Shown here one piece after another: positions 26,901-40,902 of a stretch of DNA of 64,000 nt. Positions within the stretch are counted from its first letter, which is position 1, and the number at the start of each line of letters is the position of its first letter. This stretch comes from Helopsaltes ochotensis (lineage: Eukaryota > Chordata > Aves > Passeriformes > Locustellidae): NCBI GenBank assembly GCA_013400155.1, contig VXBM01000015.1, positions 1,328,257 through 1,392,256 of the forward strand, in the 5' to 3' direction. A program made the position numbers and the translations under genes. The notes under the pieces were generated by a model. That model was not told the origin of the DNA. It was given only the letters and a program-made list of their open reading frames with translations, and searched no databases.

Positions 26901-29900
26901 CTGGTTGCATTTCATTGTGTTGCCACAGTCACAATCTCAGCTGAATGTCAAAGTTTCCTAATAGGCACAGTCGTGTTCTTCAAAGACTTCATGTGTTTCA
27001 CACCTTCCTTTCTGTATTGTCATTTTTACTTTAAATCTCTTTTTTTTCCTTTTTTTTTTTTTTTAGATACTATTTGAATGAAGGTTGCTATAGAAATCTT
27101 TAGCTAATATTTCAGTGGTTCAGGTGTGTTTTTACACATATAAAACAGGGAATATAGATTTCTGAAATGGCACATTGATTGTCGACATTTGATGCCCTGT
27201 CTTTTCTTGTCAGAAATACATCCAGATCTGTGAGGCCCAGGTGCAGTTGTGGCAGAGTGAGTGGATGGCTGTTAGAGGTGCCGGGTGGTTTTGCTCTCAC
27301 TACCAGAATTTTCGGACTTAAGAGTTGTGAAATTCACTACATTTAGAGAAGATATTAACAATTTGCAGAGTGTTCTTTTTAAAGAGTGGTGGCGGCAGGT
27401 GTAAGGGTGGGGCTGTGGTGTAGCAGATTTTTTCCTGAGCTAAGGATTCCAAATTTAGTCCCACTACTGGTCATAAACTGGGGGAAATGCAGTTTGGGTT
27501 GTATTCTAATCCTCCCAGTGGTCTAGAGCGAAGGGGCTGTAAAAGTGCAGTTTCACTCCCTGCCTACCTGCACCCCTGCATTTCCACAGGAAACTAAAGT
27601 GTGCAGAGACATGATGCATGTCTCTCCATCCCCACAGGCATCTCTATCTTTGAGATATACCAGATCTGGGAAGTGCTCCTGTTTCCCATACTTTTGACAC
27701 AACATTTAAAGTTCATGTAATTTTTTAGAAGAGCTATCAGCAGACTTCTGTTGTATGGAATGCCTTTGTAGTAGTATCTAGCAATGATTTCTCTCTTCTC
27801 CTTACATCTTTTCTATAACATATGGCAGTGATCTGAGTTTGACATGATCAGAGTCACGTTTTCCTGGAATTTTAGGAGCGCTTGTGGTGCTGGCTCACTG
27901 ACCAGAAGCTGAAGCTACAGGTATTTTTTGGGTCATGAATTAAAAGTATTAAAATTCTTTAAATTTAGAAATTAGACAAATATGAAATAGTATAGAATGA
28001 TTTTTTTTAGCTCATTGTCCCTGCCCAATATGTGAAAACCTTTTTAAGATGAATTAAAGGTAAGATTTAGTTAATGGTAGCTAGTTGTACTTTCAGAGAT
28101 ATGAAGTTGTCTTCAAAGTCTGTGTTGCTCATAAGGAGCTAACAGTCATCTGAATGGAGGCCTGAAAATCATCAGCAAGAGTTTTATGTTAAAGATGACA
28201 TAAACCAATATTTCTGTTACTTCCTTAGCCACCAGCAGGATTGAGCTAACTATACTAAAAATCATGCTCAAACTGTATTAAAACATTGCTGCTTACTGTG
28301 ACACCACTGATGAATAATCCACAGCTGTTAGACTTGTATCATTACCTGAAATCCCCATTTCCATGTTAAAATACATGATACATTTGTAGTTAGCAAAATT
28401 CAAAAACATGATTTGAAAACCTCATAAACATTTGGTGACTGGTATCCAAAATTAGAAACAGCAGCCAATTAGAGAACTAAACAAGGATTTTTTTTCCTCC
28501 CTGAAACATTAAAAGTTTAAAGGAAATAGAATTCTTTCTATAGGTGGCTTCACAATTTTGAATATTTGAGGTCATCTGTACTGAAATGTAGCTAACAAGG
28601 ATGGGCACACCAAGACAGCTATGAATGTAGCTCTCTCTTGAACATGACTGACATACATCAGCTGACCAGAGTGTGTAGAGTATAGTCAGGAGTCATAGGT
28701 AAGCCCTGTTTAAATTTCAGGTCAGAAAACCCATGTAATACTAAAGCATTTAGCATACTAAATGCTAAAGTATCTAGTTCTCAGTTATTGAGAATATTGG
28801 ATGATGTGAATAAGTTTTTTGGTTCAAGACCTAGAAAAAGATTTTCCTTTCACAGATGCTCATTTCTGGGAGATGGTGCTGCTTCTTTTGAATTGTAAAA
28901 TGTACTCAGTGTTTATACACTGGTTTTGTGGATGTGGTCAAATTCTTTGGAAATTTGTAGGAAGTGTGTTAGGATTTTGTTTTCTAGTAGATAGAAATCT
29001 GCAGGGTAGACCTTCCTGTTGACAATTACTGATTTTACCTTAGCTCAGGTTGCATTGTGGTTTCCTTCAGCAGTCATATCCAGGGATTCAAATTCCATCA
29101 AGACCTGATCTTCATTCCTACCAAAGAATTGGATCTATTAAAATGTAATTTTCTTGATTGGATCCTAGGCTCTGAGCAAAAACATCTGAATGTTATTGTT
29201 TTACCACTATCTCACAGTGGGATTTTGTAAAAGGGAAAAAACTCATCTGTATCTGGTTTTCCTTAGTGAAAATAAGATGCATTGCAAAGCTAAATTAATT
29301 TTTAGAAAGCAAATAGATGAAAATGCCTTATTAGTATTTAACATTTAGTTCCATGTTCATTCATGTTGATAATTTTAGAATCAGGGGCTTGTGAATCAAA
29401 TTTGGCCTCACAGTTTGCCATTCGGGTAAGCATACAAAAAGAGTTCTGGGTCCTGTTTTGGTGTTTTCAGTCACATTTTTCATGCTGTAGTTTTCTTGAT
29501 TCTGTAAAGCTTGTGTTTAGCACTTGCTACTTCTTTCTTCTTAGCACCAATGTGTGCTAGGCATAGACCTGAAAGGTAGGTAATATGTCTGCTAGTTTAG
29601 ACAGAAACATTTTAAATAATATGGTGGGATCTCTATCTACTTTGTCTATATCTGGGTATTTATTTATCCTTGTATGAGACTAATGAGATTTTTTGAAGTC
29701 TCCCAGAGGATAACTTTCACTATGAAACCTAGCTGTAAAGTCAGTTCTTAGAGTCCTTAGCATGGGATTGGCACCAGCCCATCTCCTTAAATTCACTGAT
29801 TTATTGTCTGAGCCCTTAGTGCCTGTGTCCTGCGTTGCAGTGCTTGCTGTCTCTTACTTCAACTTGTAAATTCCTTGGGTTAAAGACTATGATTTTCTAT

Positions 29901-31235
29901 ATAACAAATCATGGTTTGAGATTACATAGAAATAAGCTTTATCTGTGTGTTCCTGGTGTCTTTGAACCATGCTCCAAGTAAACTAAACTTGCAAGCCAGT
30001 TGCAAACTGGATAACCATTGGTAATTGACTGGTTGCAGTAGTAAGGCCTAGCTTAAAGTTATTAATTCTAGTTCAGTCTTTGGTCTGAACCTGATTTTGG
30101 ACCACAGTCTAGGCTTGGAGGAGAACAAGCTCACCTTCCTTCTTTTAGAGGAACATATTCCAATTCATCAGTAAGCTTAAGAAGCAGCACTTCAGATGAT
30201 GGATTTGTTGTCCAACATACAAAGTCAATGAATAGCCCAAGATTCCCTGCAGTTAATAGTCAACAGTCTGTCTTTTTATGTGCAAGAAATTAGCTCTTCC
30301 CATTCGTATTTGACTTGAGCTAGGCATATTGCAAGGAATGCTGTAGCAAGATGGGAGGGAAATGTGCAAAAGCAAGGGAAAGTAAATGGTAGAGAAAGAA
30401 ATGGTGTTAGGCATCATCACTTATTTAACCAGTTGCAGAACATGGTAAAAAAAGAGTAGTTGTAATTGCATCAGCAGCAGCGAATATGGAATCATGTGAA
30501 GGAGAAGAATGATTTAAGTCAGGAAGGACAGGGAGGAAGGAACACGGGAGAAACATGAGAAAACTGAGATACAAGGGGATCACGAGCTGATCTCTAATGC
30601 TGAGGAGGAACTGCCACCAATTTCTGTCTATCTGTCAAAGTGCTATTTCCTCCCTCCCTGGCAAGAGAGCAGGCATCATGACCAGTGCCTGGCTTTTGCA
30701 CACCCATTGGGTGTATCAGTGAAAGAGCACCTCTACCATATGCTCAAAGCCTCAACAACCTCATGCACACCCAATAGCAAATAATTACTTCTATAAAAGG
30801 GCGAGGGTTTCTTCTCCGCTTCAGCAAAGGTTGGCTTTGAGCAGCTGAAGAGGCAGGTGAAAGGGAACCACACATTTGCAGGCAGATCGACCTTGGCAGG
30901 CTGCCAAGACCATCCAAACCTGTGAGGTAACTTGTTTAACACCCTCCGGTGCAGAGGTGTCAACAGCAGGTAACACAGGCAGAGTAAAGCATCACCTACT
31001 TTAGTGACAGTGCTTCGTAAATACTGGGGGAAAGAATTCCTCTCCACGCCAGAATTTGTCACACGTAAATATTTGTAATAGTTGCTATGGCAGTTGAGAG
31101 GAGAAAGATGAAAATCAGAAAACAGTGAAAGCTGTCTGAAAACAAAGAAATGTATCCAGAGGGTAAGCTCAAGTATTGGAATTTTTATTGCCCTGAATTA
31201 CTGTTATAGGCCTTTGACTGCAAAAACACCACCCC

Positions 31236-31261
31236 AAAACAAAACAAAACAAAACAAAAAA
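31236..31261 (+). repeat. (AAAAC)n simple repeat
   Basis: Five tandem AAAAC units in the SOX6 intron. Confidence 0.85.
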
Positions 31262-33230
31262 CCCAAATCCAGTAATTGGATCTTTGTATTTAGACATAAA
31301 ATAACTTATTATATCAATAAGCCCAGATGATAAAATGTGGCCTGTAATAATTATAGTTGCCATTTTTAACATCCATGAATGTGTGACAGATACTTGAGTA
31401 ATATCCTTAAGTTTTCCAGAATAACTCAGACAGGAGACTAGGATGAAGTACTAAGACATAGTATTTCAGTTGTGTTGGATGAGATTTGGTGCTTCAGCCC
31501 TGGAGTAACTCAACACCTGCAGGGACAGGAATAAGATGTCTGTAAGAACCACCGCATCACTTTTCTGATGGCAACCACTTTGTGCATCTCATTGTTGCCA
31601 GCATCCCCATAACATTTTAGAGGGGGAACTGAAAAACCTGTGCTGGGAGTGTGTGGACTGATCTTTGCATAGCATAGAAACCTATTCCTCTCAAGACACT
31701 AATATTTAACATAAAGTATGCTTTTCATTTTGAGAATAAAAAAATCTGGGTATCCTCCACAACTGTTAACTTTTGATTTTCAACTGTCTTATGTATTTTT
31801 TTCCTACTGCTAATTATGAGGCATTCTTGTTTGACATTTCCGAGCTACAGTAATTGACTCTTACAGAGTAGTATCTTTATTTTAAAAAATTACATTTAGG
31901 ATTTTTGATGTTGTACAATTGACCACTTCTACAATGCCCTGAGTTTTACACAGGAGTATCTTTTAGCACAGTTATAACTAAGAGCTTTTCACAATTTCCA
32001 TTATATAGTAAAACATTATTTTCAGGAATTTAGAAGGTGGCTGTAAAAAGCAACTGTGGGCTGCAGTTTTACACAGAAAATCTTCACCCATGAGAAAATT
32101 ATTGTCACAAATGTTGAAAGCATCAGTCAGTATGTGTAGCTATTTTTAGGTGGACTGACTGAAAAATTAAATATAGTAATTCGGTGGTTTAAAACATTTT
32201 TTCACACTCATGTACAGCCACCAGGTCTAAAACACCCTGTGGTCCTGATTCTCTGAGGGTTTCTTGGTAGAGCTCCAATATGACAAAAGAAGCTTGAAGC
32301 TCCATAAAATTGTGTAAAATTTCCAGGCATAATTGAATTTTCAGTTGATGGAGAAAGCTACCATTATATCATACTGAGTGAAGGAGGGAAAAATCTTGCC
32401 CTTCTTCCTTAAATCCTTGAGCACAGGGAGTGGAGCAGAAATATGAATACAGGAAAGAACATCATATATTCTGCCTAAGCATGAGCAATTGGTACAGATT
32501 CAAACAAGCCCTCTTTGTAGAACTGTCTATTTTTCTAAGTCTAAACCATGAACCATTTTCTCCTTCAGGAGCCTCAGTATCTCAGAAATAGAAAAGTGTT
32601 TAGGATCATTTCCCTTTCTTCCATGTAGATATGCAATGTGTCTAAGCAAGTGCCTAATGAAGAACTTCGTAGCAAGGGGAAAATATTTCCTTAATTTGTA
32701 CTTTGATTTAATTTCACAAGATTAGTAGTCCAAAGAGCGTGTAGTGTGAGCATTTCAGTGTCTTCATAAATTCTGCAAATAATAAATGATTGTGTTTTCA
32801 ATTTGGCAGGGGGGGTTCCACAGGAATTTAAAAAAAAAAAATTGTAAATTTTCATGTAAGGCCCTATTTCATAGCAAACACTCTATTTTTTATCCAAACC
32901 AGGTAAATGTGGTCACATATTGAGACACACCATTGCCATATATGTAAAACATCTTCCTGGTTTTGCTCACAAATCCCAAATGCCCAGGAGTAGCTTACTT
33001 GAAAAATTAGCCTGAAGAACAGCTCCTGTTATGATGCTGCTTTTGCTTCTTTCTCTTCATGTTATATTATTTGCTAATTACATTATCAGTTGTTGTAATA
33101 TCAGCACCCCATGTGAAAGGCAAGAAGAAATGACAGATGCATATCCCAGCCCCAGTTCCTTGCTAATTACTGATATGACAAGTGAAAACAGCTAGTACTG
33201 GATGGAAGGAATTAGTTATATTAATACAAA

Positions 33231-33249
33231 GAATGATGTTGCATCATTC
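33231..33249. promoter_or_regulatory. Perfect 8-bp palindrome containing a C/EBP-ATF-like motif
   Basis: GAATGATG and CATCATTC flank a TTG centre. The right half reads TTGCATCA, which matches the core of composite C/EBP-ATF elements. Functional assignment is inference only; the palindrome itself is directly visible. Confidence 0.3.
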
Positions 33250-36200
33250 AGAAAGTGAAAAATTACTGAAGATTGAACACAGGAAATAGGTCACTAAAGC
33301 AGTGGCTGCAACACATTTTAAAATCTTTTGCTAAGTATTCTGCATTTCTTCATATCCTGTAATTTGAGGGAGGTGGTTTTGTCAAACTCTTCCCATTGTT
33401 AAACATAATTCCCTTTTACAAACTACATTGTACTTAAGCTTTTAAAATTCATTGTTTTGGAAAAGAACGTGAGCAAGCAACAGTGTTCAGCCACACCTTG
33501 ACCAATACATCCATCAAATATGAAGTCAGACCGCCTTCTTTCTCTGTCCTTAATTCCCATCTGTCATTTCTCCATCCTAAAACAAAACAAAGCATTGACT
33601 GAAGTATGAATGGATCACTATGGGCCCTGTTCAAACAGGACTTTTCAACAAAAAAGCTTTTAGGGATGACTGAAGACTGCAGAATTAGCCCCTGTATTTT
33701 AAATTAATGTTGTGTTTTCTGGATGTTCTAGGTATCACTCATGTCATGAGAAATTTGAAATTATGTGAATAACAGCTACACTGGCAGTAAGGCTGTTGCT
33801 TTTATGGAAACATTTTTATGTTAAATAAATGAGTGCATTTGTCTTTGTATTGCTTTGACTTTGAATATGATTAACATAGTAACAATAATTGCTTAGCTGG
33901 TAGACCAGCTGTTTTTTTTCTGAAAAATAAAATCAAATCCATAGATCTTGTCAGATACCTAGCAATAATTGTTAGTATTTTTTCTCTTGGACTGGGCTGT
34001 TTCATCCATGATTTTTCTTTCTGTGGGCCTCTAATTTCCTCAGCTGAGAATGAAATAGAATATCAAAGAGAAACAACAATGTTTGTGGATTGAATAATGT
34101 AGATTGTTGTTAGATCTGATGACTGGCAATCCCTTACTTCTGGCATCATTACTTAGGCTGAAAAACTTTCAACTTAAACATGATTCATGTTTCTTTTTTA
34201 CCAAAACCATTAATGTCAGAATGGGGTTGTTAGCATTTAATTAATTATCTCTGAAGGGTCTTGAAGTCTGCAAGTGGCACATGATTGGAAAATATGATGA
34301 CACTTAAACACCTCCCCAAATTTATAGTAGAGGCTGCTTTTTTCATCCCAATTTCTCTATAGATGTTTCATGGATCTTCACAGAGTAACTCTTATGTCAG
34401 AGCACACATGTGACTGTCAGCGACCAGGAGCTAAAGTCAGGCCTCAAGCCCTAATTAATTCAGTTAATATCCCATTTAATTTAAAGCATTATTCTATTGT
34501 TTTAGCTATAGTCCCTGCCAAGTTTCCATGAGGGTTAGCTTTGCCATAGAATGTGGTCAAGAAATCTAAACTGTTTGTGTAAGCCATCAAGCAAGTAGCT
34601 GCATTTAGCAGTTTTAATTCATTTAAATAGCACAGATTTGGGCATGGCTGGGTGTGGAGCATGGATGTGCTAGCAGTTTATTTAGGATTATTGTTTTGAT
34701 ATTTATTAGGGCACAGCTAACAATTCAGCTTTAAACACTGGTGAGTGAACTGGTGGAGCTGAGAACAGTTGCTTTGATTTCACACGCAGCAGATATTCCA
34801 CTCTTAATTTTAGCTTTAGGCTTTCAAGTGGGGAAAGATGTATATGCAGGTTGTGAGTATGGCTGTGAAAACTGGTGCTGTGTTTTAATTGAGATTAAGT
34901 ATTTTACTTGCATATGTAAAACAAATGTACTAAAAAAAGTAAACTCGCTGCCACCAAAACTGAAAACAAGGCACTCTGGAAAATATATGCTGATATATAA
35001 CTGGCTAGAATTTCCTTCATTTTGCAAAGCCACGAGCCACATGCATCAGCTCACCACAAAGTCATTAGGTCTTTTTAAACTCAGATGAAAAACATTAACA
35101 AATACCACAAAAGGCTTTAGTATGGCCCCTTTGTTCATTCACATATGGCAGTTTATAACTCCTGCGCCACTTGGGTCGTGTGTTTGTTTAAGCTGCCTCC
35201 ATCAGGCCAGCCCTGAAAGAACAAAAGACATCTTGAGCGATCCTAAGCAGGAAATGGGCTAATCTAAACATGGCTTGTGACACTATAAGTAGAATAGAAA
35301 GGGGAGGGATTGATTAGTCATTAATGTCCAATTGACTCCATATGGATGTTGCAATAATAAGGCCTTTTTCAGTGCAGTAGCGGAGTTATTGAATTAGAGG
35401 TTTATGTTTCCTCAGAGCTGACCTTAGGGAATTCCCGGTTGGTTCTTCTTGTTGATGTTTTAAAGAGAATGGAGTCTCTTAGCAGGAAAAAGAGAAGTCT
35501 TATCATAACCAAGTGTTGCTTGGATGTAGCTAACTTGTGCTACAGTATATCCCCACCTCTTAGTATTTACTTAGTACATTTCAGAACCCTTGCAGGTGAA
35601 AAATTTCCGAGGCAGTTTAAATTGCAGTATTTAATGAATTGCTTGTGGCTTTCCCAGTTTTTCTCCCCATTCATTCACTGACATGCAGCCTGTGAGAAAT
35701 GTTCAATGCTCCAATTGCAGCTGAATAATATTTGTTTAGGATTTGGAACAAAAGCTGCCTGACAAACAGAACATTTGTGTCACCCCTGTTCCTAACTAGC
35801 CATGTTTCCAAGTGGACATTTTGCCAGTGATGACAAGACATGCCAGTAAAGACAATAGTTCATGGGATATCCGTTTATGTTGCCTCTCTTGCTGATAATA
35901 AAGAATGAGAAAATCTGAATGGTGTTGGGGATGAAGAAATAAGAGGCAGGCAAGGGGCAAAACAGATAATCGTTACTCTCCTGGTAATGTGGTATGTGTC
36001 ACTTAGATTACAGAGAAGTAGTAGTAATTCTTGTAACTATCTCTAAAATTGATAACCCAAAATATTAGTTAAATGACCACTCCTGTGTTCTAAGCTTGCC
36101 AAAGCTGCTCTTTCCATTCTGTTCTTTCCATATTTGTCTTTTTCTATTTGATTTTAAATACTGCTGTATGTTTCAGAAAGGCTGCATTTGTCTGTACACA

Positions 36201-39200
36201 GGTTAAAAGCAGCACAGGGGACTGCCAAGCCGGTTTTTCATTCCCCCTGTTTTTATGGCATGTCCATGTTTATGAGTAACCCATCTCTTGCAGTAAAAGA
36301 GTGACTCCTGTTTGCATGTTTATCAGGTTCTGGTCTCTGCAGTGCTAGTTGTATTACCACAGACAGGGCCAGATATTTTGGAGGTCACAATCAGTCTTTT
36401 CCAATCTAGGGAAATATGTCACCTCAGCTTAATGAATAACTGACGATAGGAGCTTTACTACTAACCAGTCATTTTCATACCAGAAACCATACCAGAAAGA
36501 TTGTCTTTATTTCTATGTATCCTATCTTGGTGTGTGTCCATGGAAGATGATCTCTAGATTAGCCAGATTCATTATCTGGGGCAAAGTCAGGGGAAATGTA
36601 TCGCTTCAAACATGAATCAGTGGCCATAGCGTGAAGAGTAATTAAGGAATAACAAGGTGACTGATAAAAATCTCTTTCTTTTTTCTATCACTTCTTTTCT
36701 CTCTTTTCCCCGTCTTTTTCTCAGCCTTTTCTTGCTCCTTTCTATCACATCTATTATTGTTTGTTTTCTGGTAACATATAAAGGCCCAATTTCAGGTTTT
36801 GTTGTAGATGACGTGCAAAATGGAAGGTAAAACACATCCCAGCAAAGACAGTAGGATTAACCCTAATGTGGCCAAGATTTCAGGAAGCATGCTAAGGGAT
36901 GATGCCTGTCCTAAAATTCATTTCATTAGTAAATGTAAGAAACTCAGATAGAGACAGGAATAAATAAATAAACAATGTAACAATTGTTATTTTATGTTTC
37001 TTAACATTTATTTCACATCTTTCTTGATGATCAGATTCTTTTATCTTTCTAGGGTTCTCTGATTAGAGAGCTCTTTAGAAATGAAAATATTGTTGGAAAT
37101 TATTTTCATGAAGCTGTAGCATTGTTAGATTTATTCTGTGGCGTTCTTTGCCTCAGTATTGCCCCTAGAGCAGTATGGAATCTAGAGGGCTTGTCTGCCA
37201 TATATCCACAAAGAAAGATCACTCTTCTTTAATCTGATTTTAGTTTTAAATCATCGAAGTTATGGCAAGTTGAGCAAATGCAAAGGCTCTAGGAAGTAAG
37301 GCAGTGAACACATCCAGAAGCTAAAAGTGTCACTTTGAGGACAGCCCCTGTCTTTAGGCCAAAATATAGAGTTCTTTGCCAACTAAGCCACTAGAGCAGC
37401 CAAACTGTACTGCTTTTGCAATAATTACAAATTCTGACCGGGCTCTTAATTCCGAAAATCCCTCCTCCTGTGATTGCAGTATGAACGGTAATGGCAGATA
37501 CAGAGCATTAGTTGCCATAGAGAGACAACTACCAATTCCTTCTCTTGTCCTGCCCTTCACTGGTACTACATTTCCATTTTATCTTTTATTTTAGGTTTAC
37601 TAGTTATTAGAATTTCCTGAAAATATTTTCAGAAAGATTTAAAACACTACTTCTTTGCACTTGCATATACATTTTCTTTAAAAATTTCAGGTGTCTCTTT
37701 GAGCTTCTCATTACTAAGTATAATTATCACAATAGGAAAAAACTCCATACTTAGTTAAATCTGTTGAAATTGTTTTTATAGGGCACAATAAAGTCAAAAT
37801 ATCTGCTTGACAGGATGAAGTAGCTAAGAAAAACCAGCTTGAGAACTTGTTCTTATGTGTTTCAACTTGTAAAACCTCACTGAGCATACGTGTATTTGTA
37901 CCACTAGCACCTCTTTCTAATCAAAAAAGGTACTGAGACCTTCTGACTTCCCCCATAGAATTCCATGCTGCAGGAACTATTTTATTGTAATGCCTTACTC
38001 ATATGCTGAATATAATTCTGTGGTTCTGAGACAGAAGAGCATGAAGATTATATTGCTTTACTTATTTGCAGAAATTCATTTTGCAAATGCTTTTGTGATG
38101 GCCTATAGGTCAGCTTGCAAATATTTCCCCAGAGATCAAGCTCAAAGAACATCAACTCTTTGGCTGCTTTTTCAAGTCAAGTATGGACTTGCATAAAGCA
38201 GATGCAGCCAGAGTTGACCTTCTTGGGATGGTTGTAATTTATTAGTCCAAGCAAAAATTGTTTTGTAACATAACCTTTATATGAAAAAAGATAATTTGTG
38301 GTGGTTTTCTGCCTTCTTTTTTTTTTTCTTTCTTTTTTTATTTTCATTCTATCTAGTTTACAACCAGATTAAAAAGCCACCTATAATCTTGCTCCCAGAA
38401 AAACTACTCCTTACCTGCATTGGGATTGAAAAGTCCAAAATTTTGTTAGATAGGGCTAAAGACAAACTCTTCCTTAGCTGTAGTGAATAAGTACCTTTGG
38501 GAAAATAAAAAACATCCTATGGATTCCAATATGTCTTTCCTGTGCTGTGAGCAGAGCAGCTGAATAACAAATTATACATAAGTAATAATTTTTTTGTCAC
38601 CATCTAATTGCCCACATAACAATAACACATTTTTGTTACATTATTATAAGGGATAGAACAACAGTTACATGTTACGTTTGACTTTTCCCAAATTATATAG
38701 CTCTTTGTCTCAATAAATATTTCAGCGTTGACTTACTATGTTTGCAACTTATTGCGGTTTCTAAACAAATACATACTCTCTGAAAATATGGTATCTTTGA
38801 TATGTTTGTGGTCCAAGGCTTCTGGCAACAATGGATAATGGCCTCATCAACCATTCACCCCCCTCAACCTGTCCTACCTGCAGGTCGTTCTGCCAAACCA
38901 CTCTTCTCTGTTGCCGTACAAAGCTGACTGCAGTCTCCTGTAAATGCAGAACACCTGTGGCACGGTACTTAACTTAGAACAGTGTTAAAACAGTTTTGCA
39001 GCCCACATTTGCCACAAACCTGTCTTCTTTTATGTACATGCATGTTAGTATACAAATTGCCAAATTGGTGTCAGTTGTAGAGTAATGGCATTGGAGGCAT
39101 CATAAATTACCAGGGTGATCCTCAGGAGAAGACACTGCTGTATGCGAATGAGTGTTTTGCTCTCAGGGTAATGTATGTCTTCATCTGGCCCAGTAGTCAG

Positions 39201-40632
39201 CATATTGCCCTCTGTTGATGGATATAGTCAGCATGAAACTACACTACATTTCACTGCACAATAAACATGGCTGTCAACACCATATAAAGCAAAATCAATT
39301 TATCCTGTATGGTCAGTGCTTTTTAAATGAAATTAATGTACTGTGGACCTGGTGGCAAAAAGGTAGTGTATTAGTTATGCATCCTCTATTTTAGGGCCCC
39401 TTTTTCATGCAAATGTGTTTCTTATATAGAATTTATAAAAAGGTATACCTATATAATGCTTTCACTCTGAATTAGGAAAAATTGAATTTTGCACAACCAG
39501 AAACTTGTTTCTTTATTCAGTAAAACTGCAGTGTTTTGTTTTACTTACTGTCAAGAACTAATCTTATATTATTTGGCAAATAAATTCATGTTGGTAACTG
39601 TAACAGTTTATTAAAAAAAGGAAGCCTATTGCTGTGCTAATTTGTTGACAAGTATCTTGCCTTTTCAAGGTATTAAATTATATGACAATTAGGATGAGGT
39701 CAAAGACTAAGTATGTCACTCTCCCACTGTAAACACTTCTTGCCTTTTTTATAGCTAAGGTATAACTCTAGAAACATATATTATCATCACAATTTCAGAA
39801 GTTCTTTCCAGTAAAGGCATGCCTCTGTAATCTGTTTCTCCCATAGTAATTAGTTCTACACCTTAGCTCTGTGATAGCTAAACCTCCATGAGGTGTTGCT
39901 GCTTGTAGTCAAGAAACAGGGCTGGATGCATTCAAAAACCCTGTTAGGGTTGGCATGTACAAGCTGAATTGATAGCAGATAAAGACAGGACACTAGGATA
40001 CACCAAGGCACAGCAGGCATAGAGCTGGAGTGCTTGTCTCCCACTCTGGAGGCTCCAGTGTGCTGTGCGTGTACCTGTTGGAGGCAAACAGTTTTATTGC
40101 GTATATGTGGTTCAAACACTCCAAAGCACATCTAAAATTTAATCAAAGCAGATGCAACTTTAAAATGTTCAGCTCCAAATATAATCTGATCCATACAAAT
40201 GGCAGTATGTACCTGGTGCACTGTATAATTTATTTTGTGGAATGTTTGGCACTTGCTTCACTGCTCCAACAGCAAAGTCATTGTCAATGGCTTATGTCAA
40301 CAGGCCTACATCAGTCTGGATTCTCAGATGTAACGTTTATGTGAGTTTTGTTGAGCATTCAGAGAATGTATTTTGTGGTAAAACCTCAAATGGAAACTTT
40401 ATCAAGTCTCCATGTCTTAATTGAAGAAACACCAGTGCAATTTGTTTCTTCAGTTTGATGTTGGGTCATCTCAGATGGGCAAGCCTGGCCAGTTACACTG
40501 AGACCACTGGTTGGCCCATCTCTCTCATAGAGACCAAAAGAGGCTAAAATAAGCAGAGCACTGAAAGCACTTTCCTAACCCACGTAATAATGTTTTGCAT
40601 CCATCTTGTTTCCTCCTGCCCTGACGTTACAG

Positions 40633-40866
40633 GGAGTAAAGCAGTGAATGGCTCTGCAGCTAAACTACAGCAGTATTATTGTTGGCCAACAGGAGGGGCC
40701 ACGGTGGCTGAAGCCCGGGTCTACCGGGACTCGCGGGGCCGTGCCAGCAGCGAGCCCCACATCAAGCGGCCGATGAACGCCTTCATGGTCTGGGCCAAGG
40801 ATGAGCGCCGGAAAATCCTCCAGGCCTTCCCCGACATGCACAACTCCAACATCAGCAAAATCCTAG
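40633..40866 (+). CDS. SOX6: SOX6 exon: alternative 20-aa segment plus first half of HMG box
   Basis: 234 nt. It starts with two bases completing Gly, then SKAVNGSAAKLQQYYCWPTG, GATVAEARVYRD and the HMG-box start HIKRPMNAFMVWAKDERRKI, ending after ...SNISKILG with base 1 of a Gly codon. The box contains the SOX signature RPMNAFMVW, whose Phe-Met wedge intercalates in the minor groove and bends DNA at AACAAT-type sites (family knowledge). The donor is CTAG|GTAAGT at 40866/40867. Splitting the HMG box after ILG is a SoxD-type intron position. A second acceptor, CCAACAG, ends at 40692; use of 40693 as exon start would remove exactly 20 residues in frame. The segment around 40690-40790 is much GC-richer than its surroundings. 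Confidence 0.97.
40691..40693 (+). other. SOX6: Alternative in-frame 3' splice site
   Basis: AG at 40691-40692 inside the exon, preceded by GTTGGCCAAC. The first base of the Gly codon from the upstream exon joins to GA at 40693-40694, giving Glu-Gly-Gly-Ala-Thr-Val instead of Glu-Gly-Ser-Lys. The skipped stretch is 60 nt, so the frame is kept. SOX6 isoforms with and without this segment are known in mammals, to my recollection. The polypyrimidine tract before this second AG is weak. Confidence 0.7.
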
Positions 40867-40902
40867 GTAAGTGCAAGGCAACGGGCAACAAGTTGTGTGG
40901 GC

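Larger units (their letters stand above)
24491..40632 (+). other. SOX6: SOX6 intron of about 16.1 kb
   Basis: Non-coding sequence between the linker exon and the first HMG-box exon. Donor GTGAGT at 24491; acceptor tract TTTCCTCCTGCC... ending TTACAG at 40632. It holds a minus-strand CR1 relic (26455-26900), an (AAAAC)n tract near 31.2 kb, and stretches around 33.0-33.3 kb and 34.4-35.9 kb that look like candidate conserved non-coding DNA (dense TAAT, SOX-like and C/EBP-like motifs). Open frames are short and unrecognisable. I see no other exon. Confidence 0.85.

Noticed and set aside
27400..27560. Possible tRNA-derived SINE head (GGGGCTGTGGTGTAGCAGAT)
   Set aside because: The B-box is poor and no core or tail follows.
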